DNA from: Henckelia pumila
Taxonomy: Eukaryota > Streptophyta > Magnoliopsida > Lamiales > Gesneriaceae
Length of the DNA: 64,000 nt
Assembly: GCF_033568475.1 (NCBI RefSeq)
Contig: NC_133123.1
Location: forward strand, 135,120,242 to 135,184,241
Direction: 5' to 3'
Below are positions 9,572 to 21,776 of this stretch, piece after piece (positions within the stretch are counted from its first letter, which is position 1; each line of letters starts with the position of its first letter). The position numbers and the translations under genes are program-made. The notes under the pieces were generated by a model. It worked only from the letters and a program-made list of their open reading frames with translations, was not told the origin of the DNA and searched no databases.

Positions 9572-10898
9572 TGTTGAAAGAGTTGATGCCCCGCTAGCCA
9601 AGTTGTGGCTAAGGGCTTTGAGAGTCTCTTATTGTAAACAATCTTTTTTAATATAATTTACATTCATTAATGGTATTTTCTTTATCTTTCTTCATAAAGT
9701 TATATTGTGATATACTCTTGTTGTTTTGATAAAGACCATGAATATACTATAGTGTAAGTAAGATGAGATAGTGAATAAAGAAAGATCACTATCATGAAAC
9801 ACATCTTATAGTCGCTGTATATTCTAAACAGTTCCTAGTCAATTGAGCCGTCCGCAAATAAGGATAAGGATCGCTCGAGATTGAGACTAGCATTTGCGAT
9901 GTCGAGTACCACGTTTCATTGGTATGAAACATAGAGATATTCAAAGCATGCAAATGAATATTCATATGATAGATGATCGAACTATCCTATTCGGACTTTT
10001 CAAGTGGTTATTATTATTTGAGTGGATAAGTTCGCGGTTTTGGTTGTACACCATTAGTCCTTACTACTTGAAACATCATTGAGACTATATGCTAGTACTG
10101 TACTTTGACTCGTTTACCAACTCTATGGGGTCATCAGGTGTCGGGATTGGGTACAGTTACGACACATATAGGAGTCGATGCTTTGTTGTCAAGGATTCAC
10201 CACACGCTTGCGAGTGTGGATATCCTATGAGATCTGAGGAGATATTAGTGTGGCAAATCTCTGGCCAGAGTACTCGATGTGATTTAGGTTACTTGGTTTC
10301 CTAGTAGCACATGCGATGTCACTATTTGATCTTCAAGATACGTTGCATAGTTATCGAATCTCGAACGACTCTCGATGTACCAATGGTTGTTGATTCGATC
10401 GGGATATATGGATGAAGGGACTGTACTGTACGCTAACCAAAACTTACTGGTTCTTGCAGGCACTATCAGTGATACCTAGGGAATCATGGGGCGATGTTGC
10501 TAGACGCTCTTACCATGATTCGTTGGGTAAGTCGGAAATCATTGTTTCGAGTCACAAGGAGTTATGAACCCACGGCTAGCTGTATTCCTGAACCATTGAG
10601 GGTCACACAAGTAATGGATTACTAAACCCCGTTGAGATAGTTAAATTAAAAGAGTTAAATTTAATGAAAGAGAAGTTGGACTTCTTAACTAAAAGGAGTG
10701 AAATTTCCTAAAATGACATAGGGATGAGCATTTTTGAAAATCACTGAATTCGGATTCAAAAAAATTATCTTGACTTTAAAAGGTGCAGAAATGGTTTCTG
10801 TGCACATTGGTAAGATCAGTTTATCAATCGGAGTCATGATGAATTTTATATTAATTTCTATAATAACGGGCTTGGCTTGTTGGGCTTAAGTTATGATG
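9572..10898 (+). repeat. Truncated Angela-like copia LTR
   Basis: Begins TGTTGAAAGAG and runs collinear with 646-1975 of the first LTR, sharing long blocks such as GATCGCTCGAG and GGGAATCATGGGGCGATG with scattered substitutions and small indels. Similarity stops near 10898, just before the position of the TATA box, so about the last 530 bp of the LTR, including promoter and R/U5, are missing. No internal element sequence adjoins it. Confidence 0.8.
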
Positions 10899-11851
10899 AT
10901 TTGATGAATATTCGTAAAATTCTCGTACTTTAGAAATATCGAGTTTACATTTGGTTTGTTTTCACAATTCAGTTGACAAAATATTTTTACGGATATATAC
11001 ATACATGTGATATATTCATGGTACTGATAATAAAAAAATGGTAATACCCAAATTTATTTTTTCAACTCAGCATGACCAGGCACCAGCTATGCAATTTCAA
11101 TTTTGGTCAAAAAACGCCTTTTAAAAAAAAAAAGGACTGAAATCAGGGGGAAAAAATACATTGTACTATGACCGTAGATTGACTCATAAGATTAATAAAA
11201 TTTTAAAAAAATATATACGTTATGAAATTTTTTAAAAAATAATTTTTGGTCGCTCCATCAGAAAATAAATATTTTCAAAATCATATCAAATAAAAATAAT
11301 ATCTCGATATCTTTATAATATCTTCAACATATCAAAAAAAATTCTTCACCTATCTTCAAATCATTTCAAAATTTTCATTGGATTTAGGGCAAGTTTGATT
11401 ACATAAACATTTTGTATTTTTTAAAGTTTGTTTTTAAGGAAGCGTTTGGTTTAAAAAGTATTTTTTTAGTAGAGTTATAAACAAAATTAAAAAAATTATA
11501 AATACGAGTTTTTTAAAAATACTTATTTTGGTTTAAATAAGTGCTTTTAAAATCATTGAATTTACTCAAACACATTTGGAACAAAAATAGTTTTTTTTTC
11601 TTTTTTTTTAAAATTTTTTTATGAAATAGCTTATTAATCCAAACAATTGTCTAATTTAAAAAAACATTTTTTATTAAATAGCTTGTTTTTTTAAATAGCT
11701 TATTAATCCAAACAATTGTCTAATTTATCAAAAAAATTTATGAGATGATAGGTGAAAAATTCCATTTCTATACAGAAAGTCGGAGTAGTTGGCCCTGAAA
11801 GTATTCGGCACACCAACCACCTTCTCCCATAGCCACCAAAAGGCTTCCCCC
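10899..11851. other. AT-rich intergenic DNA with a short tandem duplication
   Basis: No gene is visible. A 35-bp block containing CTTATTAATCCAAACAATTG occurs at 11624-11658 and again at 11693-11727 (69-bp period). Poly-T and poly-A runs are common. The end carries the chorismate synthase promoter. Confidence 0.6.
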
Positions 11852-11866
11852 TATATATATATATAT
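11852..11866 (+). promoter_or_regulatory. Likely TATA box of chorismate synthase
   Basis: An alternating TA run about 57-71 bp upstream of the start codon. If it is the functional box, the 5' UTR is only about 30-40 nt. Confidence 0.4.
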
Positions 11867-11922
11867 TCAACGAAGCCTCAACGTCGGCAAACCACCAACC
11901 CCCTTCAAACGACGTCGGAGAT

Positions 11923-14900
11923 ATGGCGGCGTCCCTTGCCAAGCCCTTCCTCGGAGCCCCATCTTCTTCCGACGGCTCCGCCCGGCTCGGATCCCTCCAC
12001 TCGTCGTCCATTCTTCCGTCTCAGAACTTCCAGCTTCCAGCTCGCAGATCCCTGCCCAAACGCCTCGGTATCTTGATTACTCATATATGCTTTCACTTCT
12101 TTTCTTCTCTTATCCAACTTTGATGACCGTATGAGCTCGATCAATATTTACTTGGGGCTCGTGATTCAGCTGAAAGTTTCCTATTTTATCTTATGTTGGG
12201 AATTTTGAACGAGATTGCTTGCTTGTTTGTGCTGACTGCTGTGGCTAATTAACCTGCTTGATTCTAGATGGTTTCATTAGATTATTTGATCGGGAAATGC
12301 TTAAGCTTGACGTGTAATATCCTAGATCATAAGGTGAATTGAGATGAGTTCGAGGCTAAGTGAAATACGTGATGTTGAATGATTTGCGTTCCCCATAGAA
12401 GATGGTAATTTAGAACATTAAATGTTCCAAGTCCAAACTTTGGTCCGGCCATGTGTATGGTCTTTCAGTCAAATTGGCGGGTGATTTGTTTTAAAAGAGA
12501 TGGATTACTGCCTGTTGGTCCATTTTGATTGATGATACTTATCAGTTCAATTTGAGTCCATGAATTACTTTACAGGAAATCAATGAACGTTGAAGATAAA
12601 TCATTGAGTTGATAATTTACTCATGGAAACCTTATTGTTTCGAATTGTTGCATGAAGAGAATAAGATAGATAAAATTACAAACATTAATGTCTAGAAGGT
12701 GCCTTTTCAGGTGTCGTGAATTTATTATGTATCAAGTTACAGATTATAGTCTATGATCGCATTTATGGATTGTTTCGAGAATTTGTTAGACTGAATTTTT
12801 TGAATGATTCCAACCCTCTTATGATTGGCACAGTCCAATCATGTTGTATCTGGATACTTCTTACAATGTGCTTTGAATTTCAACAGAAATACAGGCCTCC
12901 GGTAGCACATTCGGAACTTACTTCCGTGTTACTACCTTTGGAGAATCTCATGGTGGTGGTGTAGGGTGTGTGATCGATGGATGTCCTCCTAGAATTCCCC
13001 TCACAGAAGCTGATTTGCAAGTTGATCTGGATAGGAGGTTCATTTTAAGCTTCTTTGTTGTACTTTTTGGTGTGAGTGCAACCTACTTTTTATAAACAGC
13101 GCAAAAGGGAACTATTTTTTTGGCTCTGCTGGTCCTGTCTGTTTATTCAGCTTTGTCTTGATTTTACCAGTACCATGAAACCACTGGTGACCAAGACAGT
13201 TTTTGCCTCACCGCCATAAAATCTATGTAACTGGGTGTGGTAGATGACAAAAACAGAGATAACAGTTCTTAAATCATTAAAGAATTGGAGATAAGATATG
13301 CTAGATACAACTTTCTTTTGCCATGGTTTGTTTCTTTTGAAATCACTGAGTTATATTCAGATCCAATCGGGCTAATCTTTATTAATGGATACAATGTATT
13401 CAGGAGGCCTGGTCAGAGCAGAATAACTACTCCTAGAAAGGAGACTGACACATGCAAAATATCTTCAGGAACTGTTGATGGTTCGTTCTTCATTAGGCTA
13501 TCTTGAACTCATGTGTTTTCTTTCTGTGCCCTTATTATTGAGGCATGTAATGCTTGTATTGTTCTGGAAAATGTAGTAACATATCATGTACTTACTGCAG
13601 GGTTAACCACTGGATCTCCAATCAAGATAGAAGTGCCCAATACTGATCAAAGAGGGCATGTAAGTACATAAACAGGTCTTTGTTTGTTGTCCAATTTAGA
13701 ACTTAATGGTGCAATTTCATCAATGTACGCATGAAGATATTGAAATCTGCCTAGAATTGATTCTCGGAAAGACTGGTATGCAGACCCATAGGTTGGGAAA
13801 CATTTTCACCTCATGGGTTAACTTTCGTAGTTTGCTAAAAGCTTCAAAGAATTTTTTCAACTGATACATGCATATTAATGAGGCTAGTCTCATTTCTGTG
13901 ATTTCATTTTACAGGACTACAGTGAAATGTCCCAAGCTTATAGACCATCTCACGCAGATGCAACTTATGATTTCAAATATGGTGTGAGATCAGTACAGGT
14001 AGCATCTCTTACAATCGAGCAATAGTGGTAACATTAGCAGCCTATTAAAGATTACTTGAAAAGTTAATCTTCACGTGAACGTGAATACAGGGTGGTGGGA
14101 GATCTTCTGCCAGAGAAACAATTGGAAGAGTTGCCGCAGGAGCTTTTGCAAAGAAAATTTTAAAACTACATTCTGGAGTTGAGGTAAGTCTTGTGTTCAC
14201 ATGTTTAGTTGATTATGCAACTACTATATTTTTCTTTTGTTTACCTTCACCAATTTTTTCTGATAATGTTCTTTCAGATTTTTGCTTACGTTTCACAAGT
14301 GCACAATGTCGAACTTCCTAAAGATTTGGTTGATCATGACACCCTGACACTTGATCAGGTATATGAATTTACCTACTTTTCCTCGACATATTGTAAATGA
14401 TAGTGGAGAAACTCTAGAACTGTGTGTTTTGTTTATAAATCTTGTCCATACTTTTATTCCTCTAATTTTATGTGGTCATCTTTTAGGCCATTTTGGTGCT
14501 GTAATGTTTGTTATCATTCAAATTTTTGCAGATAGAGAGTAATATTGTAAGGTGCCCAAATCCGGAGTATGCTGAGCAAATGATTGCTGCTATTGATGCT
14601 GTTAGAGTGAGAGGTGATTCTATCGGAGGCGTTGTCACGTGCATTGCTCGGAATGTTCCACGGGTACCCCCTGTCGAGCAACACATTGGAATGTGTTTTA
14701 TAATTTACTGCAATACTCATCTTTTAGTCATTCGTCGATTTTAAAAATTCTTCAAAAAAGTGTCTGAGCACCCATTTGCATATTTTTAGGGGCTTGGTTC
14801 TCCGGTCTTTGACAAACTTGAAGCAGAGTTGGGGAAAGCTGTTTTGTCACTACCTGCAACGAAGGCCTTTGAGTATGGCAGTGGATTCGCAGGTACAAAA

Positions 14901-16296
14901 TCATTATGTTTATGATCTTGAGTTTCCTTTATTTGATGACCGGCTGATAGTTTGCAGGTGTGTTGTATAATAATTAACATAGCGTGGAGACATTTTTGTC
15001 CCAAGTTTAATCATCTTTTGTTGAAACTCTACCAGGTACTTTCATGACTGGCAGTGAGCATAATGATGAGTTCTACATGGACGAATCTGGTCGAATTAGG
15101 ACAAAAACCAACCGATCTGGTGGGATACAGGTATATTGTGTTTTTTTTTCCTGAAGGACTAAATGTACAGGTTATAACTGTCATCTTTCTAAGTTTACTG
15201 TTTATGATTCCTCAATACAGGGCGGAATATCAAATGGAGAAATAATTAACATGAGAATAGGTTTCAAGCCAACAGCCACAATCTCTGTATGTTATCTCTT
15301 TTTTCTCTTCATGCCTTCGTGGTTTCCCTGCTTTGGCTCCATTCCATTGGACGTGCCTTTGCTTAATATCTTTTTCTGCTTGTGTGTCTCTGTCATCCTT
15401 TCTTTGAAAATTAAGAATTCTTGAACAATGTTTATCACTTGGCGCTGGGTCTGCATTTTTTTGGATCAAAGCGAGCCATGCTAGCAACCCACGAGTCTAA
15501 ATGTTACTTTGCACGACTGTGCTGTCAAGCCATCGAGTCATTATTTTTTCGAATTATCATATCAAATTTATAAATTGCTCTGCCAACAACAGTTACCAAT
15601 TACAATGTAAGCCTGGTGAATTGCATCTAAAATACATAAGGAAATATTGTCCGACTTTGGTTAGGTTATATGCCTTGTCGATGTAATACCGGATACTTGA
15701 AAATGAAACTGCCTGTTGTGTCGAAGAGGAAAAAAAATGATGTCTTCAGCTATATCATTATTTGTCTGGAATCATGTTCTATATTCAAACCTTTGTTTGC
15801 TTTTCTCTCAACAAGTTCTGGAATTTGTCAAGCGGGCTTATGGACACTTTTTCAACGCTCTTTGGGAAGCCGTGATCTCTTGATGATGTACTTGATTAAT
15901 TTTGATTGATATGTAGTGTTCCGTGTATGCAGAGGAGGCAGAATACCGTGAGTAGGGACAAGCAAGAGATGGAACTTATAGCACGAGGACGCCATGATCC
16001 ATGTGTTGTTCCTCGAGGTTAGTAACTTTTCTTCAAATTTTTGTTTTTAAATCGTTTCGTTTTGTTCAAATACTTCTTTTACCATGGTGTCTCTGTCCCA
16101 ATTTGATCCCAAATTTCTCTTGGTTCTCATAAATTCTTTGCTATGCTTTCATTATGTAGCTGTTCCCATGGTGGAAGCAATGGTGGCACTGGTGCTTGTT
16201 GATCAATTAATGGCGCAACATGCACAATGTATGTTGTTTCCGATTAATCCTGCATTCCAGGAACCCCTCGAATCGTCCAAAACTGCAAAGGCTTAG
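11923..16296 (+). CDS. CS: Chorismate synthase, plastid (13 exons)
   Basis: Converts 5-enolpyruvylshikimate-3-phosphate to chorismate with reduced FMN, the last shikimate-pathway step, in plastids. Exons: 11923-12067, 12887-13037, 13404-13480, 13601-13659, 13915-13998, 14091-14183, 14278-14358, 14532-14663, 14790-14892, 15036-15130, 15221-15286, 15933-16017 and 16160-16296. All introns are GT-AG and phases agree, giving 435 residues, normal for plants. Residues 1-50 are Ser/Pro/Arg-rich and suit a transit peptide. The family signatures are all present: [17 protein letters not shown] in exon 2, [18 protein letters not shown] across exons 5-6 and [13 protein letters not shown] across exons 10-11. 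The conserved [10 protein letters not shown] block is in exon 5. No stop or frameshift is seen. Nearest neighbours are repeats. Confidence 0.96.
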
Positions 16297-18233
16297 AATC
16301 CCTTTCAACGATGGCTACTGGTTGGCGTTGCTCAGCCCATCTCCAGCACGTCAAATTCTACGCTTCCCCCTAATATTGTTGAGTATATTATGTTAGCTGA
16401 AAGTTTTATTTGCTGCTTTACTTGTGGCGTGAGATATGCTTGTAAAAAAGGATTTTGGAATTTTGGGGCTTTTATTGTTAAAACAGACTGGATACCGTAT
16501 TTTGCTATATTACTGCCTATTGACCCAATTTCCTGTTTCCTGTTTTTTGAGCCAATACTTGACCGCTTAGGTTTTCCGGGACTATTCTATGCACATCTGG
16601 AGTACTTTTTTTCTTATGATATGGTCAAATTACAATCATTAGATAATCAACACACATAAGTCGATTTTTATAAAAATATAAGAGTCTTACGCAATCTAAT
16701 AGTATTGAAATAAAGAGAGGGGAGACTAACTCGGTTTTTTGACAAAGGGAGCTCGTCTCCTCTCTCTCTCATTTAATTTATTTATTTTGATTTCACAAAA
16801 ACTCTCAGAAGGTCGATGATTTCTCATTTGAGAAACACGTCAAACTAAAATAATAATTTCCGAACTATTTGGTCGATTATCTATTAACTTTTAAATATGT
16901 CTTCCCAAGATTATAAGGGACATTTAGATTATTTTTTCCAATCCAGAGTGATTTGCCAAGCCAATAATGATAACCATTGTTTGGTGTGAATGATGTAATA
17001 TTAATTGATTATATATTTTTGTTTCATTCAATTTAGTTTAACTTCTACAAGAGATCTGTTACAAGAGAGTATTTATAACAGAAAATTTTTCTACACAATC
17101 TTATCCCTAATTTTATCTAACCCAAAATTATCGTTTGCATTTATTTATTTACCAAAAACTCTCTTAAAAAAAGTTAATTTTTTTACTTTTATTTTCAAAG
17201 ACTATCACTTTAATATTTCTCACTTCACAACTTATAAATTTAATTTTTCTGTAAAAACATAATCTTTTGCAAGCCCTAAATCATTAGGTCATCTCAAAGG
17301 CAAATTGTGCAGTATAATTATTTTTATTTTTTTTAGTTTTGATCAATATTACAATGCATAATACATTAACTACTCAACTATAAACTTCGTATTAATTTTG
17401 AATTAATAATCCAACTATTTTGCCCAAAATGAGTCTTACACAAATGAGTTTAATTTTTTCCATCTTTAATTTAATCATACCATTAAGACGTGACATCAAA
17501 TGGTCATGCTAGACTATCATCTCTTAAAAAATATACATTCTGGAATTTGTTGAGCCAATTTAAAATGTGAGAGTGATGTTACTTGATAGGTCTCAATTTC
17601 AATTCCATATCCAGTTCGTTTAGGTATCACCATCCATGAATTGACCAGTCAAGTATTTTTATGTATATTGACCTTATTTTGATGTTAAATTTGGCCAAAT
17701 AAAATTTCAATTGAGTCTCGAAACACCCATTTATGTTTAATACAATATTTTTCATTGATCATCTAGTGGGCTTGTATTTTTTATTTTAATTTTAAACTCA
17801 AATGATCGAGTGTATCGAAATATTATAGAAAGTATTTCATTTCAAATATAACAAAGAATGCTGATATCTTTCTTTTATAATAAGATTTAAAACTTTCGTT
17901 GTTATCGTGTAGTTCATCTGGCACCAAGATCCAAAGTGTGGGACGAAGTTTCTGGTTCGAGATTCAATTATAACAAAAATCATCTCCTCCAACTCAAAAA
18001 AAAAAAAAAAAAAAAAAAACTTGCCTCTTTATTTTTTGCTTTTTTTATTTACGCTTGCTTTAAAATTATATCATATAATAATAATAATAAAAAAAAACCA
18101 TTAAGCATTCTGCATTCTACTCTTCTTTGAATGACTTATTATTTTGCTTTATTATTTCTCTTTTTCTATTAGTCTTAATGATTTAATGGACATGATTTCG
18201 TTTTGTTGATTAAACAAAAGCATACACGTAAAG
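16297..18233. other. AT-rich intergenic DNA downstream of chorismate synthase
   Basis: The first few hundred bases are probably 3' UTR. No gene was recognised. A candidate SINE-like piece lies at 17905-18019 and an ATA microsatellite at about 18075-18090. Confidence 0.5.
17905..18019 (+). repeat. Possible tRNA-derived SINE fragment
   Basis: GTAGTTCATCTGGCACC resembles an A box, TGGTTCGAGATTC about 40 bp later resembles a B box, and the unit ends in about 20 A residues. No target duplication was found, so this may be a decayed copy or a chance match. Confidence 0.35.
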
Positions 18234-20746
18234 TGTAACACCCGATATTTTTAATTACATAAATCCGCCTGCATAATTAGGATATTTAATTATTTAAATT
18301 TATGATTTATGGGTTAAATAATTATGTGAATTATTTATGCATGATTTAATTTATTTTTAAGCATTTAACCCATAATTAGTGATTTTTATGATTTTTAGTA
18401 TTTTTATTATTTAATCACGTAGACGGGACCGTGGACGGACGAGACGACAACTTTCCACCCAAATTATTTTATGAGCTTTTTTTGGAGCCTTAAAATATTA
18501 TTTTGAGTTTTATTATCTCAAAATTTTAAGTATTTAATTTTATTTAATTTTAGGGGTCATTTTTATCCAAAATTAGCCAAAATGTTGACTTTTAGTATTT
18601 TTAAAATTCTCCTAAATTAATATTTCGAGATTTATTTTATGTTATCAGATTTCTAAAGTTTAATTAAGAGTTTAAGTTATATATTAATTATTTAAAACCT
18701 TTTTATATTTAATTATTTAACCTATATTCTAATTAACCTAATAAATAAAACCTATTCTACCTAAAAACCCTACCTTAGCCGATCACTCTTTCTCTCCTAG
18801 CATCAGCCGTCACCTCCATCGTCTTCTTCACTGAACCAACCTCCAAGAACACCATATCCATTATTTCGAAGGTTCCAAGCAAGCCAAGGCATCCCGTCGT
18901 CGTCCCGTCGTCCCGAAGCCCGTCGTACACGTTTCTAACTCTATAAATCGGTATTAAGGCATGTTTTTCTTCACTTTTCAAATCTATATCAGTGAATGTA
19001 TGCGTGTGGGTGTGTAACATCAGAATTTTATCATTTGACAGCAAGCTTTTCGAATTTTCTTCATTAATGCTCTCGGTTTTGACTTGTCTTGTTTCATGCT
19101 CACGTTTTAGTCATCCATGGCTTGAAGGGGGCTGCTGGCTAGGTCCTACGGGGTCCCTAGGATGTCTAGATGAGTCGGCCATGGTTGGGTTGGGGCTAGA
19201 AACCACGGCCGAACGGCTTTTCAGAAAAGGAGCTATGGGGCTGAGCAGACTAGGGTTACGGGAGAAGGGGTTCGGCTTGGGCTAGTCAGGGTGCATGGGG
19301 TCGGGGGCTGGTTATGGTTCGAACCGGCAGGACCCTGGGGAGGTCCTGCCGGCGGGGCTCCGGCCACGGTGGCCGGAGCTGGGCTACAGCAGGCCGGGAA
19401 GGCCTGCTGCTCGTGCGGCCGAGGCGTAGGGGAAGAAGGTAAGTAGGGTTTCGGGTTCTAGGGTTTGTTGGTGGATCCGGGTCGGGTCAAATGGTCCGGG
19501 TTGGGTCTAAAATAATATGGATTAAGTTAGTTGGGTCCGGGTCCGGGTTATTTTAAGTGGGCTCGGGTATTTTTATTTTTAAGTCTTTAAGTTAATTAGG
19601 AATTAAATGGACTAATTAAATTCCCAAAAATTTAATTAGTATCATTTAATTTATTTGGGTTCCATTAATTTATTTTGGGTTATTTTATTTATTTTTGGGC
19701 TTTGGTTGATTTATGGGCCAAGTCTTAAGTTAATGGGCTTGCATGTCTAGGGCCAGCAGCTGTATCAAAGCATGAGAAAATTGCATGTGTCCTGATTATA
19801 TATTTAATTATTTTTATGCATTTAAGTTATTTTAATATTTATATGTTAGTAAGAAAATTAAATTAAATATATATGAAGGACACACAATTTATTTAAGTAC
19901 ATGCATTCATGAAATCAATTTTTATGCTATGATTGAAGTTCTATGGTTGAGCAAATAAAATATTTTAGGTGGAAATTGAAGTAGTGTGGCCATTTATGTA
20001 TGGGCAGTTTCTGCCATTTATGTATGGGTGGTTCGCCACCAGCCTCGTACGATGGTTTCTTAGACTGATCAGTCGCACTATAAGTATGGGTCACACTTAC
20101 GGATAGGACCATTCGATGTTAAGAAAATAAATGCTCAACAACTCTAGTATGTATGATATTATGTATGTTATGTATGTTTATTTATGTAAGTTATGTTATG
20201 TAATTTTTTAAGCATGCTCATTCATGTATATGTATGTATTAGTATTAAATTGATTTAAATTATTTTTAAACCCTTGTTAGTATGCATGTTGGGCCTCTAG
20301 GCTCACTACACTGTTATGGTGCAGGTGAGTACGTAGAGGAGCAGGTTACTCCTACCGGTGGTGAGGACGTATGAGCAGTGCTGCAGTAGCCCCGTGACCG
20401 TGACAGCCTCTGAGTCACCATATATGTTATGTTAGATACATTTTAATATTTTCATGGGTTGATGTTTTTGGAATATTTTATTAAATATTTTAGGTGCATG
20501 CACACTTTTTATTTATTTTATTTATGAAATATCTTTTTAATTATAGGGTTGACTCAGATATTTATTTAATTTAAAGAATGCAATTTTCTTAAGTATTTAA
20601 TTATTGATTTATTTAGTCATGTATTTATTTTAAATATTTTATTCTGTGCATATATGTATGGGCATATATGTACACATTTTATTTAGTAGTATAAAAAAAA
20701 AAAAAAAAATCGCATATTTATTTATTAGAGAGTTAGGGTCGTTTCA
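18234..20746 (+). mobile_element. Solo LTR, 2513 bp, Ty3 type, with perfect 5-bp duplication
   Basis: Starts TGTAACACCCGA and ends GGGTCGTTTCA. The flanks are TAAAG at 18229-18233 and TAAAG at 20747-20751, a perfect target duplication. A TATA box (TATAAAT, 18942-18948) lies on the plus strand. The TGTAACACCC start is common in long Ty3 LTRs of plants. No gag or pol is nearby, so it is a solo LTR. Short open frames in its GC-rich middle (19100-19440) look like chance. Confidence 0.88.
18942..18948 (+). promoter_or_regulatory. TATA box of the solo LTR
   Basis: TATAAAT about 710 bp into the LTR, preceded by GC-rich sequence, in LTR orientation. Confidence 0.45.
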
Positions 20747-20751
20747 TAAAG

Positions 20752-21771
20752 TCATAATCATCCATCGTTATCACACAAACTTAGTCGGTTTGAGCGATTG
20801 TCCTACTAAAAAAACTCTGTTTTAAAGTTGACCCACCCAATATATCTTAATCGTTGTATTGGGTTGGCTAGAGGTTTGAGAAAAAATATCGTATTTTTGT
20901 TATATTAAGTTTATTGTGCCGAAAAAATAATGGTATACTGAAAATTTTGGTACGGTACGGTAACAGAACCATAATTTATCGTCATATCTCAAATTTAATC
21001 AATCAAAATTAAACAATTGTTATTTATTCGACATTTTCCAACATCCTACTCGAATATGTTGATAATCATTACATTATTTATGTGTATAAATGAGTGGAGC
21101 ATATATAGAGTCTAAAAGTGCTAATAATAAATAAACGTGTTCAAAAGGATAAGCCTTTGTCTAAACAAACATAAAGCTAAAGTTCATCCCATGGCTTTCT
21201 ATTAAAATACAAACAAATTTGGAGTATATATAAATGCGATAACTCATGTCATGACTGTTTTATTGCATCCATAACATTTTTGTATTCTTTCTAATACTTT
21301 TTATATTCTTAATATATATATATATATAGGCACACATACACACTATTTTTATATATTTTTTAAAACATGTTTCATATAAAATAAACATATAAGATTGTTC
21401 CTGGATCGTCCCCACATATTATAAAAATTTCACACGTCCAATTTTTTTATATGATATAAAGTAAAAATATGATTTCGTTTTCGAATAAAATCTAAATAAT
21501 TTTATTAGAAATTGTATTTTTGTTTCCTCATTATTGTATTCTATAAATTATTTGGATGGTATAAAGTAGAGGCCATTAGCAGCGAAGAAAAGGAGAATTA
21601 GAAGACGCAAGTGGTTGGATGTGATTAATCTTGAAAATAGCAAGACAACAAAATTAATCAAAAAATTTGTCATTAATTTTAATGGAATAAAGTATTTAAA
21701 CAATTGGCTAAGGTTTGTTCCAACATCTTCGTCTCTCTCAATAATTTAAGCGGGAAGTGGACATTATTATC
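20752..21771. other. AT-rich intergenic DNA
   Basis: No gene, RNA or complete repeat was recognised between the solo LTR and the 21-kb nested element. Confidence 0.5.
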
Positions 21772-21776
21772 AAATC

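Noticed and set aside
19000-19285. Possible small gene in the solo LTR
   Set aside because: GC-rich stretch of a TG...CA-bounded LTR with a perfect target duplication; no protein family resemblance.
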